Counted from the first letter of the stretch, positions 9,823-19,194 are shown. The stretch: 64,000 nt of DNA from Paenibacillus radicis (ex Gao et al. 2016) (GCF_014641555.1 NZ_BMHY01000015.1:1-64000), one strand, 5' to 3'. Notes: generated from the letters alone by a model not told the origin. Translations and numbers: made by a program.

Positions 9823-10656
9823 TTATGACCTCCTTTTATTCTGTCCGCTGCCAAGCAAGTTTTCTAAACCTGGCGCCGAACGGATAACCAGCTTAATGGC
9901 AAAAAACAAGGTAAGGGCAAATGCGATAAGAACGACAGAGACGACGGCAACGGTCGGGTCCTGCCATTTCTCCATATACAGAAAGAGCTGGATCGGCAAT
10001 GTGTAGCTGCCCTGCCGCAATATAAGCAGCGCGGTCTCCACCTGATCGAATGTGAATACGAAGGCAATCGATCCTGCCAATAGAAGGGAAAGGCGAAGCT
10101 GGGGCAGCGTGACCGTGAAAAAAATACGAAATGGACCCGCCCCAAGATCTGCCGCAGCTTCCCGGTGCGCCGCATTCAGATTAGCCATTGCACTGCCTAC
10201 GATAGACAAGACAAATGGCAATACAATAACGGCCTCGCCCAAAATCAATGCAAAAAGCCCTCCGGCAATGTGCATTTTAGAAAATAAAATCAAATAAGCG
10301 ACGCCGAGTGTAATTTTGGGCATGACCATCGGCGACATGAAGAAAGCACGCAGCACACCGCTTCCCCGGAACGGGTACTGGATGATTGCCAATGCAGCCA
10401 GCGTACCGGCGACTAGTGCCAATGCAACGGCACCTGCCGAAGCGGCGATGCTGTTCAGAAAAGCTTGCAGAAATTGCTTCTGATCCGCCAGCTTGCCATA
10501 CCATTCCAGTGTCAGCCCCTCCGGCGGAAACTTAGTCGAGGCGCCCATGCTGACGGAGGTCAAAATAATCATCAACAACGGCAATAGCAAGTACAATCCA
10601 ACTGCTCCGGCACAAACGTATAACACCCATTTGAAATCCGCTGCTTTTTTCCCCAT
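9823..10656 (-). CDS. ABC permease, spermidine/putrescine type (PotC family)
   Basis: Membrane subunit of 277 residues with about six hydrophobic helices. The cytoplasmic EAA loop is visible as REAAADLGAGPFRIFFTVTLP (near residue 180), which couples the permease to the ATPase. ATG 10656 is chosen because GGGGAGG lies 8 nt before it; a longer in-frame start at 10698 would overlap the upstream permease by 40 bp. It forms the inner-membrane channel with the product of 10659-11567, and the two genes are 2 bp apart. The PotC family carries polyamines, but also other small cationic or carboxylate compounds, so the substrate here is open. Confidence 0.9.
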   Translation of the reverse strand: MGKKAADFKWVLYVCAGAVGLYLLLPLLMIILTSVSMGASTKFPPEGLTLEWYGKLADQKQFLQAFLNSIAASAGAVALALVAGTLAALAIIQYPFRGSGVLRAFFMSPMVMPKITLGVAYLILFSKMHIAGGLFALILGEAVIVLPFVLSIVGSAMANLNAAHREAAADLGAGPFRIFFTVTLPQLRLSLLLAGSIAFVFTFDQVETALLILRQGSYTLPIQLFLYMEKWQDPTVAVVSVVLIAFALTLFFAIKLVIRSAPGLENLLGSGQNKRRS

Positions 10657-10658
10657 CG

Positions 10659-11567
10659 TTAGATCCTCCCCTGCCGGGTGCGCCGGAACATGAGCCAATC
10701 CGCACCCTTATTGACAATGAGCGATACCGCGATCGAGGAGACGAACAGAAAGATACTCGCTACGGCCGCCATCGGCCAGTTGGTATCCAGTGTCCGCTGA
10801 TAAATAAATACGGGAAGCGTCATAACCCGTCCGCCCCCTATCAGTTGTGGCGTCGTAAAGGCGGTCAAACAAAGCGTAAATACAATTTGCACGCCGCTGG
10901 CGATCCCCCTTGCCGACAAGGGGAATGTAATCGTGAAGAAAGTACGCCACTTGCCCGCTCCAAGATCATGAGCGGCTGCCTTTAGTTGATTGTCACTTTG
11001 AGAGAGCACATTCAACAGCGGGAACACCATGAACGGCAAAAAGATATGAACAAGGGCAATCACGACGCCGGTCTCGTTGTACATCATGTCGAATCCGCTG
11101 TCGGTTAAACCCAGATGGATAAATAACCAGTTCATAAAGCCTTGGCGGGAAAGCAGCAGCTGCCAGCCGTAGGATCTTACGACGGCGCTGACCAAGAGCG
11201 GAAGAAACGTCAACAGCAGCAGCGTTTGCTTCAGCCCCGGCCTGCGCAGACCGGCCATGCAGTATGCCAAGGGATAAGCAAGCAGCAGGCTCCAGAACGT
11301 TACTTTCGCTGCGACGCGAAATGTTGTCCCGATAAGCGTCCAATAATAAGGGTCGGTCAAGAAGGCGCGGTAAGCCTGTCCGTTCCAATCGCGCACCAGA
11401 CTTCCGTTGTCGTACAGATCAAAGCTGTATCGTCCGAAAATTAGCAAGCCGCCCAGATAGACAACGCCCATTAAAGCAATGGCGGGTAAAAGCAGCAGCA
11501 ATTGAGCGGCCCAGGGACGGTTCCCGTAGGTGAACAACCCGACAATTCGGCTTGCTGCCCGCATCAT
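10659..11567 (-). CDS. ABC permease, spermidine/putrescine type (PotB family)
   Basis: Membrane subunit of 302 residues, with a hydrophobic segment near 20-45 and five more after residue 90. The EAA-type loop reads KAAAHDLGAGKWRTFFTITFP, near residue 200. Its ATG overlaps the ATPase stop codon (ATGA) and has GGGGAGG upstream, so translation is coupled to the ATPase gene. The partner permease follows 2 bp later. The order ATPase, PotB, PotC with the binding protein first is the usual layout of a complete class-I importer. Confidence 0.9.
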   Translation of the reverse strand: MMRAASRIVGLFTYGNRPWAAQLLLLLPAIALMGVVYLGGLLIFGRYSFDLYDNGSLVRDWNGQAYRAFLTDPYYWTLIGTTFRVAAKVTFWSLLLAYPLAYCMAGLRRPGLKQTLLLLTFLPLLVSAVVRSYGWQLLLSRQGFMNWLFIHLGLTDSGFDMMYNETGVVIALVHIFLPFMVFPLLNVLSQSDNQLKAAAHDLGAGKWRTFFTITFPLSARGIASGVQIVFTLCLTAFTTPQLIGGGRVMTLPVFIYQRTLDTNWPMAAVASIFLFVSSIAVSLIVNKGADWLMFRRTRQGRI

Positions 11568-12691
11568 AGCGCTGCCTCCCCGTTCCCGGGTGAATCATCG
11601 TTCAGGAGCAGGCCATCCTCGGGATTAAAGCCAATTTGCAGTGTATCGCCGACGCTATAACGGATATCACCCCGTTGATAAAGCGAGCTTGCCTGCAATT
11701 GGAATCGTCCGCCAATATCGAGTGTGTACCGAATGCTGGCGCCGCCGTAGACGCTCTCGATTACCCGTCCTTCTAAGCGGTTTGCTGAATGACTCGCGGC
11801 TTCACCGAGTCTGATGTACTCATATCGGATAGATAGCGGACGCAAGCTGCCGGAAGGGATGGGCGAACTCCCCTTCTCCTGCCGGATTTTAAAAGTACTG
11901 CCGAAGCATTCCACACTCACGAGATCTTGCTCGGTTCCCAGCACCTTAACCTGAAGCAAGTTAGTGTCACCAATAAATTTAGCGACAAATCTGTCGGCAG
12001 GCCGTTCATAAATCTCGTCCGGCGTAGCGTACTGAAGCAGCTTTCCGCCTCTCATGACGCCAATCCGGTCGGACATATTCATCGCCTCGCTCTGGTCATG
12101 CGTGACAAATATAAAGGTACCTCCGAATTCACGCTGAATCCGTTTCAGCTCGCGCTGCATATCGAGGCGAAGCTGCATATCCAGCGCCGACAGCGGCTCG
12201 TCCAGCAGCAGCACCTCGGGCTTGTTGATCAAAGCGCGTGCAATCGCAACGCGCTGTGCTTGACCCCCGGACAGCTGCGAGACGGAACGCCGGCTATAAT
12301 CCCCAAGCTGGACCAGCTCCAGTATTTCGTGGACGCGCCGTCTGATCTCGTCTTTTGCAACCTTTCTCACTTTCAAGCCGTAGGCGATGTTGTTGTAGAC
12401 ATCCATATGAGGAAACAGCGCAAGCTGTTGAAAGATCATATTCGAATTCCGTCCGTAAGCGGGGATGCCGGAGACATCCTTGCCCGACAGCAGCACTGTC
12501 CCCTCGTCTGGCTGCTCGAGACCGCCGAGCAGCCGGAGCAGCGTCGTTTTGCCGCAGCCGCTTGGCCCCAGCAGCGACACGAACTCTCCCCGTTTTACTT
12601 GCAACGACACCTGATCAACGGCAATGTTGCCCGCGTAACGCTTTACAGCATTCCGCGTTTCTATTGCTATTGTTGTCTGCCCGTCGCTCAT
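11564..12691 (-). CDS. ABC transporter ATPase, PotA type
   Basis: ATP-hydrolysing subunit of 375 residues. It has Walker A GPSGCGKTT (about 41-49), a Q-loop in IFQQLALFPHM, signature LSGGQAQR, Walker B VLLLDEPLSALD and the switch histidine in VTHDQSEA. The C-terminal third (from about 245) is a TOBE-type beta domain found in PotA/MalK/CysA ATPases, often used in regulation. It powers the two permeases downstream and lies 39 bp after the binding-protein gene. The family covers polyamine, Fe3+ and sugar uptake; only the permease and binding-protein types point toward a polyamine-like system. Confidence 0.92.
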   Translation of the reverse strand: MSDGQTTIAIETRNAVKRYAGNIAVDQVSLQVKRGEFVSLLGPSGCGKTTLLRLLGGLEQPDEGTVLLSGKDVSGIPAYGRNSNMIFQQLALFPHMDVYNNIAYGLKVRKVAKDEIRRRVHEILELVQLGDYSRRSVSQLSGGQAQRVAIARALINKPEVLLLDEPLSALDMQLRLDMQRELKRIQREFGGTFIFVTHDQSEAMNMSDRIGVMRGGKLLQYATPDEIYERPADRFVAKFIGDTNLLQVKVLGTEQDLVSVECFGSTFKIRQEKGSSPIPSGSLRPLSIRYEYIRLGEAASHSANRLEGRVIESVYGGASIRYTLDIGGRFQLQASSLYQRGDIRYSVGDTLQIGFNPEDGLLLNDDSPGNGEAAL

Positions 12692-12730
12692 CGTGCTCCC
12701 CTCCTATCTATCGCTGCTCGGCCAGCCGGC

Positions 12731-13864
12731 TTACAGCTTTGTTTTCACAAGACGGTCCCATTGCTCTTTCCAGGCAGAGCTGCTCTTCGCAAGCGCATTC
12801 CAGTCCGGATTAATACCTTTACTTTGCTCCTCAACAGAGAAGGAAGGATCGTTTTTGTATTTATCCGGAACTGCAGCAGCGGTACTCGTAACTGGCGTTC
12901 CTGTCACTTCGGCATAACGGGACAACGCCTCTGCGCTAAGCAGTTCATTGATGATCTCATTGGCAACCTTCTGCTGCTCAGGCGTCGAGCCTTTTACAAC
13001 TTGCAATGAATAAGGGAAGGAAATCGCTCCTTCTTTCGGATAAGCGACTGCAAGCGGTGAACCGCCGTCGATCCACGTTTGCGCAACTTGCGCGCTGAAT
13101 GGTGCAATGAGGGCATCACCGGAATCCAGCAAACCTTTCAATTGATCATTGGATGTAACGAGCGTACCGATCTGGTCGCTGTGCTCAGCCCAGAACTTGA
13201 ATGCTGGCTCCGGATTTTCGTAAGATGCTCCCAGCTCTTCGCCCTTAACGGCAATCAGAGGGGACAAGTAGGAGTAGAACATATAATCCCAAAGCGCCGA
13301 TTTCCCTTTGAATTCCTTGTTGTCCCACAGGTCATTCCAGCTTGTTGGCGGCGTCTTCACCAGGTTTTTGTTGTAAACCAATGCGAAGCTCGATACGCCC
13401 CATACGATGCCTTTGTTATCAGAAGTGTGGAATTGCTCCGGAATATCTTTCATATTCGTAACAATGCCTGTGTCCAGCGGTTCCCACATATCGTCGTTCA
13501 AGCCTTTCGCAGTCGCGTCGGCATTAAAGTAGCCGAAGTTCACGATCGGGTTGTTAGGATCGGCTTGCTTGCCCGCTACCATTTTCGGATACATGACGGA
13601 GTTGGAGGACTCTTCGAAAGTGACCTCTACGTTTGGATGTTTTTTGACATACTCGGCTACTACTTCTTTCGGAACGGTATCCTGATTGGAGCCTGCCCAT
13701 ATAAACATTGTTAATTTAACCTTTTTGCCGCTTCCGGCATTGTCCGGATTATCAACAGCCGGGCTATTATTGGTGTTGCCTCCGCCGCAAGCTGAAAGCA
13801 CCAGCATCAGGGCAAGCGTGAGTGTCAGCCATACAAATGAACGTTTACGTGTTCCATTGAACAT
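12731..13864 (-). CDS. ABC solute-binding lipoprotein, spermidine/putrescine (PotD) type
   Basis: Exported lipoprotein of 377 residues. It has a basic N-terminus, hydrophobic stretch, lipobox VLSAC and a Gly/Asn-rich linker, so it would be anchored outside the membrane. The mature part is a type-2 periplasmic-binding fold with family patterns such as WEPLDTG and PPTSWNDLWDNKEFKGK. ATG 13864 is chosen because AGGAGAG lies 8 nt upstream and the signal peptide then starts properly; a longer frame from 13930 would add 22 charged residues. It lies 66 bp after hyuB in the same operon, which suggests that the captured ligand is the HyuAB substrate or its precursor (inference). Confidence 0.9.
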   Translation of the reverse strand: MFNGTRKRSFVWLTLTLALMLVLSACGGGNTNNSPAVDNPDNAGSGKKVKLTMFIWAGSNQDTVPKEVVAEYVKKHPNVEVTFEESSNSVMYPKMVAGKQADPNNPIVNFGYFNADATAKGLNDDMWEPLDTGIVTNMKDIPEQFHTSDNKGIVWGVSSFALVYNKNLVKTPPTSWNDLWDNKEFKGKSALWDYMFYSYLSPLIAVKGEELGASYENPEPAFKFWAEHSDQIGTLVTSNDQLKGLLDSGDALIAPFSAQVAQTWIDGGSPLAVAYPKEGAISFPYSLQVVKGSTPEQQKVANEIINELLSAEALSRYAEVTGTPVTSTAAAVPDKYKNDPSFSVEEQSKGINPDWNALAKSSSAWKEQWDRLVKTKL

Positions 13865-13930
13865 ATTCGATCTCTCCTCTTGGTTGTTCGTTAGTTTTTT
13901 ATCGTTTGTTTCTGCAGTCTGACACGCCAA

Positions 13931-15913
13931 TTAACAAAGCTCGATTCCCATGCGCAGCTTTTCCATTAGATTCGCCACTTCATGGGTGGCTACTGGACCG
14001 TCATTGTTGGATTGGCTTAAACGCTCGATCTCCGCCATCGTTTTTCGCTTCAGGAAGTCACGAAGTGAAATCGGATAGCTGCGCAAGGCGGCGTTGACTG
14101 CCAGCTGCAATTCATCCGTCCACAAAGTTTCAAACTGCTCTCTTGCATTGCCGAAGCTGAACGGCTCCTCACTTCTTGTGCGGCTGGCGCGCAATTTGGC
14201 GGTTGACGCTTCATCGAGCCGATTCGCTTTCACCTCTACGCCATAGCTTTCACGTGCTTTGGCGGCCGACAACAATCCGCTTTGCACATCCTTCATTACA
14301 AGAATGGGGTCTCTTTCGAACGGATCGCCGTAACCCCCGCCGCCCTGAGATAGAAACGTTACCGTTTCTCCCGGCTGCAGCAGCAGCTCGTCAATTCTTC
14401 CCAATGCACATTCATCGGTTAATCCGGCATTCAGAATAGCTTCTCCATGCTCGCCGACACCGCCGCCAAGGCGACCCCAAGGCTGGAACTGCATACGCTC
14501 CATATTTCTCGCGGTCATCACCGTGTCCGGACTGAGAATTCGAACACGCAAGTCGATACCGCTGCCGCCCCTATATTTTCCCGCACCGGCTGAGTCGGCC
14601 CGCAAGCCGTAACGCTCGATCAAGATCGGCATTTCCGCTTCAACGGTTTCAGCCGGTATGTTGCGCAAATGTCCGACAGCAAAGTCCATGCCGTCAATGC
14701 CATCCTTCATCGGCCGTGCTCCGGATCCCCCGCAAATCGGCTGGATAACGCCTACTTTTTTCTTCCCGTCCGAAGAGTCCGTCATCGCCATCATGACGAT
14801 GCATGCCTGACCTGCTCCGGCAGCGGGCAGCTTGCTGCTCTGCGCCTGGCTTAGTGCGCCGGTAATGACGTCCATCACACGGATAAAAGTCGCCGCCCGC
14901 GCGCCCACTGCAGCCATCGGCTCCGGATTGAGCACCGAAGCGGATGGCGCATCGTTGCTCACCATACGGATCATGCCGGAATTCCAAGGAATCGTAGGAT
15001 CGATCGTACGGAAATAACGGATCAGCGCCGGGACCAGCATATAATGGCCCTGCTTGTTATGCGTCGGTATATTGAATGAAGCTCTTACTTGCGGGTCTGT
15101 TCCGTTGAAATCCAGATGAATGTCCGAGCCGGCAATCGTCATCCGGCACCGGAGCCGAATCGGATAGCCTCCCGGACCCTTCTCCAGATAATCCCAGAAA
15201 TCATAAGAGCCATCGGGTATATCAGCAACGATTGCCCGCCCTTTCAGCTCGGCATATTCCAGCAGACTCTCGATTCCCTGTTCCACTTGGGGAGCGCCGT
15301 ATCTGGCGATCAACTCTTTAAGCCGGGCCTCGCCCCGATTCAGCGCCGCCATAAGCGCCTTCAGATCGCCGAGATTTTGCTCGGGAATACGGCTATTGTC
15401 CAGAAGCAGCCGAAGCACTTGCTCGTTGGGCTGTCCGGCTTCATACAGCTTGACCGGTGCGATTCGTATCCCTTCCATATGAATATCGTAAGCGGTTGGC
15501 GACACACTGCCGGGAACTTTGCCGCCGACATCGGAGGAATGGACAAAGCACATGCCAAAGGCGATGATCTGACCCTCATGGAAATAAGGCTTGATCAAAT
15601 GAATATCCGGCAGATGAGTGACCATCCCTCCAGTCGTATAGGGATCATTGCAAATGACGATGTCGCCTTCCTGCCAATTATCGATCGCCTGAATCGCCGC
15701 AGCTGCCGGAATACCGAGCGACAAGTTGTAGCCCGTGTCCAGCGGCGAACCAAACGTCTCTCCCTTCGGCGAGAGCAAGTAGGTGCCGAAATCGCCGGTT
15801 TCTTTGACAAAAGCGGTAAACCCGGTACGAAGAACAACATTGGCCATCTCCTCGACCGCAGCCTGAATCCGGTTATTGAAAATTTCCAGGAAGACTTTAT
15901 CTGTAATCATCAT
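13931..15913 (-). CDS. hyuB: Hydantoinase/oxoprolinase subunit B (HyuB)
   Basis: Protein of 660 residues covering the full Hydantoinase_B domain. The N-terminal pattern ETGDFGTYLLSPKGE and the segments CNDPYTTGGMVTHLPD and GMCFVHSSDVGGKVPGS are family hallmarks. With HyuA this family forms ATP-dependent enzymes that open cyclic amides (N-methylhydantoin, 5-oxoproline) or carboxylate ketones (acetone carboxylase). The start overlaps the hyuA stop by 4 bp with GGGGAGG just upstream, so translation is coupled and a 1:1 complex is likely. ATG 15910 is an equally good start. Which substrate is used cannot be decided here. Acetone carboxylase seems less likely because no gamma-subunit gene follows. 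Confidence 0.9.
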   Translation of the reverse strand: MMITDKVFLEIFNNRIQAAVEEMANVVLRTGFTAFVKETGDFGTYLLSPKGETFGSPLDTGYNLSLGIPAAAAIQAIDNWQEGDIVICNDPYTTGGMVTHLPDIHLIKPYFHEGQIIAFGMCFVHSSDVGGKVPGSVSPTAYDIHMEGIRIAPVKLYEAGQPNEQVLRLLLDNSRIPEQNLGDLKALMAALNRGEARLKELIARYGAPQVEQGIESLLEYAELKGRAIVADIPDGSYDFWDYLEKGPGGYPIRLRCRMTIAGSDIHLDFNGTDPQVRASFNIPTHNKQGHYMLVPALIRYFRTIDPTIPWNSGMIRMVSNDAPSASVLNPEPMAAVGARAATFIRVMDVITGALSQAQSSKLPAAGAGQACIVMMAMTDSSDGKKKVGVIQPICGGSGARPMKDGIDGMDFAVGHLRNIPAETVEAEMPILIERYGLRADSAGAGKYRGGSGIDLRVRILSPDTVMTARNMERMQFQPWGRLGGGVGEHGEAILNAGLTDECALGRIDELLLQPGETVTFLSQGGGGYGDPFERDPILVMKDVQSGLLSAAKARESYGVEVKANRLDEASTAKLRASRTRSEEPFSFGNAREQFETLWTDELQLAVNAALRSYPISLRDFLKRKTMAEIERLSQSNNDGPVATHEVANLMEKLRMGIELC

Positions 15914-17952
15914 TCAGCCTCCCCGATCATATTGCCATTCGCATCTCTATAAATCGAGAATCCGGGCGGGATGAATACCGTGGTGTCATACTCTTCAATG
16001 ATCGCCGGACCGGATTTCCGCTCTTCGAACGGAAGCTGCTCCCGCCCCAGCACACTAGCCTCATACTGTCGGCCGTCAAACGTAATCCGACGGACCTCGA
16101 TCGGCTTATCGCTAAAGGCTAACGGCTGACTGGCTGCCACACTCTTGTTGGGTAGTACGCCGACGATCGTAGCTCGCAAATTGACGAACATGACCTCTGC
16201 CTCCGGCTGGCTAATGCCAAAGACCGTCTCATAGAGAGCATGAAACTTCGCGACAGCTTGTACTGGAAGATCAATTTCTTCAGCCGTTAGCGTCACTTCC
16301 ATATCGAAGGCTTGTCCTTCGTAGCGCATATCGGCGCTGTAAATGACGTAAATGCGCTCCGGCTTCACTCCGCCGCGAATTTCCTCCTCGATCCAGCGGC
16401 GTCCTTGCTGCTCCAGCCCGGAAAATCGGCCAGCAAGCTCAGCTTCATTCAAATGGCTGCTGTTCTTATGATACGTGAACACAAAATCATTGCGCAGATT
16501 CGCAACTGTGCAGCCCATTGCACAAAGCGTTCCGGGGGATGGCGGAATGAGAACCCGGCGAATGCCAACTTCCCGCGCCATTAGAAAAGCATGCATGGGC
16601 CCCGCTCCTCCATAAGCGAGCAGAGTAAAGTCGCGAGGATCGACACCTTTACGCGCCATCAGCGGTGAGAACTGCGCGTACATGTTGGCTGTCGCCACAT
16701 CCAATATCGCTTGCGCCGTCTCCGTCGCATTCAGCCCGAGCTGATCTCCCAACCGTCGAAGTGCCTGTTCCGCTAAATCAGGAAATAGCTGCATCTGACC
16801 GCCGAGAAAACGATCTGCCTGCAAAATACCGAGATGCAAATACGCATCCGTCGTCGTAGCCTGATCGCCGCCCCGATTGTAGCAAGCGGGACCTGGCTTA
16901 GCCCCCGCGCTGCGAGGTCCTACCTTCAGAACGCCCACCGAATCGACCCAAGCGATGGAGCCTCCGCCAGCACCAATTGCGGTTACATCTACCGCCGGAA
17001 TAATAACAGGGAAATCACCCACTTGATTTTCCGTGGAATACGCCGGTTCTTTGTCTATTAAGGCAACATCTACGCTCGTCCCGCCCATATCGAACGTCAC
17101 CACTTGAAAGATTCCTGCTTGCTCCGCAATATAGGTTGCGCCAATGACGCCGGATGCCGGACCGGACAGAAGCGTCCTTACAGGTTCTGCAGCCGCTCTT
17201 GCAGCTGTCATGATGCCTCCGTTGGACATCGTCGACAGCAGTGTTGCTTCAACACCATATTGTCCGATTCCAGCTTGCAGTCTATTAAAGTACGAACCCA
17301 TTCTTTCACCTACATAAGCATTCATAACCGTAGCTAATGTTCGTTCGAACTCCCGCTGCTGCGGCCAAATCGCGCTGCTTGTACAGATGAATAACTGCGG
17401 GTAACGCTCGCGAATGAGCTGCTCGGCCTGCCGCTCGTGCTCGGCATTCGCATAGGCATGAAGAAAGCTAATCGCCAGCGCTGTGACGCCCTCTTGGACA
17501 AGCTCGTCAACTGCCTTCAACAACTGCTCCGGAACAAGCGGCCTAAGCACATTCCCGTCCGCCAGCAGCCGCTCATCAACTTCCTTCACAAGATGCCGCG
17601 GCACTAACGGCAGCGTTTTGTCTCCGTATAGATTGGTCGTATTCTCAAGCCGAAGCCGGCGAATTTCGAGTACATCGCGGAACCCTTTCGTCACCAGCAG
17701 CCCGGTAACCGCTCCGTTTCTTTCAATTAATGTGTTGACTCCAAGTGTCGTACCATGAACAAACAAATCGATTTTGCCCGTGTCGATGCCTCGAGCTTGC
17801 AGTTGTTCCAGCGCATGAAAGATAGCTTGCTCGGGCGCATCAGCAACCGAAGGCGTCTTCAGTGCAGCGACAACCTGACCTTCGCCATTGGTAACAATCG
17901 CATCCGTAAACGTACCGCCAATATCTATGCCCAACCGGTAGATGGCATCCAT
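15910..17952 (-). CDS. hyuA: Hydantoinase/oxoprolinase subunit A (HyuA)
   Basis: Protein of 680 residues. The N-terminal Hydant_A_N domain begins RLGIDIGGTFTDAIV, an ASKHA-type phosphate-binding loop, and the central Hydantoinase_A domain carries FDMGGTSVDVALI and LLAYGGAGPMHAF. This subunit is expected to use ATP to activate the carbonyl for ring opening by HyuB. ATG 17952 is preferred to GTG 17961, because AAGGAG lies 8 nt before the ATG but would overlap the GTG. The gene follows the regulator by 30 bp. Confidence 0.92.
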   Translation of the reverse strand: MDAIYRLGIDIGGTFTDAIVTNGEGQVVAALKTPSVADAPEQAIFHALEQLQARGIDTGKIDLFVHGTTLGVNTLIERNGAVTGLLVTKGFRDVLEIRRLRLENTTNLYGDKTLPLVPRHLVKEVDERLLADGNVLRPLVPEQLLKAVDELVQEGVTALAISFLHAYANAEHERQAEQLIRERYPQLFICTSSAIWPQQREFERTLATVMNAYVGERMGSYFNRLQAGIGQYGVEATLLSTMSNGGIMTAARAAAEPVRTLLSGPASGVIGATYIAEQAGIFQVVTFDMGGTSVDVALIDKEPAYSTENQVGDFPVIIPAVDVTAIGAGGGSIAWVDSVGVLKVGPRSAGAKPGPACYNRGGDQATTTDAYLHLGILQADRFLGGQMQLFPDLAEQALRRLGDQLGLNATETAQAILDVATANMYAQFSPLMARKGVDPRDFTLLAYGGAGPMHAFLMAREVGIRRVLIPPSPGTLCAMGCTVANLRNDFVFTYHKNSSHLNEAELAGRFSGLEQQGRRWIEEEIRGGVKPERIYVIYSADMRYEGQAFDMEVTLTAEEIDLPVQAVAKFHALYETVFGISQPEAEVMFVNLRATIVGVLPNKSVAASQPLAFSDKPIEVRRITFDGRQYEASVLGREQLPFEERKSGPAIIEEYDTTVFIPPGFSIYRDANGNMIGEAE

Positions 17953-17982
17953 CCCCTTCACTCCTTCACCTTGCGCAACCTG

Positions 17983-18723
17983 CTAAATACGCTGCTCTTT
18001 ATTTTTGATCGCAAAATAACGTTTAACGTCCTCGATCATCTGATTGATATGCGTAACCATTGCCGCTTCCGCCTGTTCCGGATTACCTGCCGCTATCGCA
18101 TCCAGTATCCGCTGATGATCCACGACCAGCTCGCTGCCTACCGAACGACGGATATAGGCGGTCTCCATAAAGTCTCTGCTCGTCTGCCAGACTAATTGAA
18201 CGGCATGGAAGAGTACTTGATTACGGGCCGTAAGCGCCAATATCGTATGAAATTCACGATCTTCCTCGTAAGGAATCATATTTTTGGACAACAGCTTCAA
18301 TTGGGCGGCTATCGATTCTTCCAGCAAAAAGATATCTTCCTTCGTCGCCCGCTGAGCAGCCAGAGAAGCGATTTCCCGCTCCAGTGCACGTCTGGCGACA
18401 AGCACATCAAGCAAGGCGGATTCTCCGGAATTGTTCAACAGCTGAAGCAGCCGGACATTCACGTTCTTCTGCTGAAGCTCCCTTTCAAGGAATGAGATGC
18501 GTTTATTTCCTTCATCCGTAAGAATCCGGCCTTTCCGGCCTTCCAGGACAGTAAAGCCCTCCACATCCAGTTCCATCAGCTTTCGGCCGATCGTTGCTTG
18601 ACTCAAATCATATTTTTTCCCTAGCGTATGAACCAATGTACTAGCCCCCAATGGAGCTTCGGCATTCAACAATTCCTTAAGCAGCTCATACTCGAGCTGC
18701 AAGCTCTGTAATTCCAATGTCAT
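17983..18723 (-). CDS. Winged-helix regulator with FCD-type ligand domain
   Basis: Protein of 246 residues. The N-terminal 75 residues form a winged helix (LSQATIGRKLMELDVEGF is the likely recognition region) and the rest an all-helical FCD ligand domain of the FadR/GntR class, with residues such as D-R-E-F-H in EEDREFHTILAL and H in VDHQRILDAI that often hold a metal. ATG 18723 has GAAAGG nine bases upstream, whereas the in-frame TTG 18744 lacks a site. As first gene of the operon it probably controls hyuAB and the transporter in response to a small carboxylate or amide (inference). The motif TTTGTCGA sits inside its own promoter spacer. Confidence 0.87.
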   Translation of the reverse strand: MTLELQSLQLEYELLKELLNAEAPLGASTLVHTLGKKYDLSQATIGRKLMELDVEGFTVLEGRKGRILTDEGNKRISFLERELQQKNVNVRLLQLLNNSGESALLDVLVARRALEREIASLAAQRATKEDIFLLEESIAAQLKLLSKNMIPYEEDREFHTILALTARNQVLFHAVQLVWQTSRDFMETAYIRRSVGSELVVDHQRILDAIAAGNPEQAEAAMVTHINQMIEDVKRYFAIKNKEQRI

Positions 18724-18797
18724 TCTGCTCATCCTTTCAGGCAATCAGTATCGTTCTTGATGTCGCCTTACGTTGTTACTCATTGATGATTAATCGG

Positions 18798-18826
18798 ATT
18801 ATAACGCTCTTTCGACAAATAATCAA
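18798..18826 (-). promoter_or_regulatory. Sigma-A type promoter of the hydantoinase operon
   Basis: On the minus strand TTGATT (18826-18821) and TATAAT (18803-18798) are separated by exactly 17 bases, about 75 bases ahead of the regulator start. The spacer contains TTTGTCGA (18819-18812). The same octamer occurs as an inverted pair at 19040-19047 and 19061-19068, so the three sites are candidate operators. The rest of 18724-19194 has no long gene, only a 48-codon frame (18841-18987) of doubtful status. Confidence 0.75.
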
Positions 18827-19039
18827 CTATTCACACCAAATTAGTGCGGATAATATAATGCTCGCTCGATTTTTGTTGAAAGCTTGCCGCTTTCATTCAG
18901 CACAGCTGACATTGCATGGGATGGAAACCGTTTGAAAAAAATTGTGAAACCGCCTAAATTTGTTGTCCACAATACTATAATCGTCATAATTCCCCTCCAA
19001 TAAAATAGGTCCTGTACTTTTTTTAATGTCCGCCTCCTC

Positions 19040-19068
19040 TTTGTCGAGTTTTGTGTAAATTCGACAAA
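19040..19068. promoter_or_regulatory. Inverted repeat TTTGTCGA-N13-TCGACAAA, candidate operator
   Basis: Perfect 8-bp arms at 19040-19047 and 19061-19068 with a 13-nt spacer. A third copy of the octamer lies in the spacer of the promoter at 18798-18826, about 235 bp away. A role as binding site of the FCD regulator is inferred from this recurrence only. Confidence 0.5.
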
Positions 19069-19134
19069 TTTTGTAATTCTCCTTTTTTTCCCAATCGTTT
19101 TTCAGCTTTTCGCATATTCCTCTGCACTATAAAC

Positions 19135-19180
19135 AAAAAACCTCCCCACCCTCCACCGAAGTGGATGATGAGAAGGTTTC
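19135..19180 (-). terminator. Terminator after the cystine-type ABC operon
   Basis: Long stem with a TTCG loop (arms about 19141-19157 and 19162-19179, one or two mismatches), followed on the minus strand by TTTTTT. It sits 15 bp after the ATPase stop. Confidence 0.88.
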
Positions 19181-19194
19181 CTTAGTTTCGCTCT

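Noticed and set aside
13931..17952. Acetone carboxylase alpha/beta subunits
   Set aside because: The family is shared with hydantoinase, but no gamma subunit gene follows and the neighbours fit amide catabolism better.
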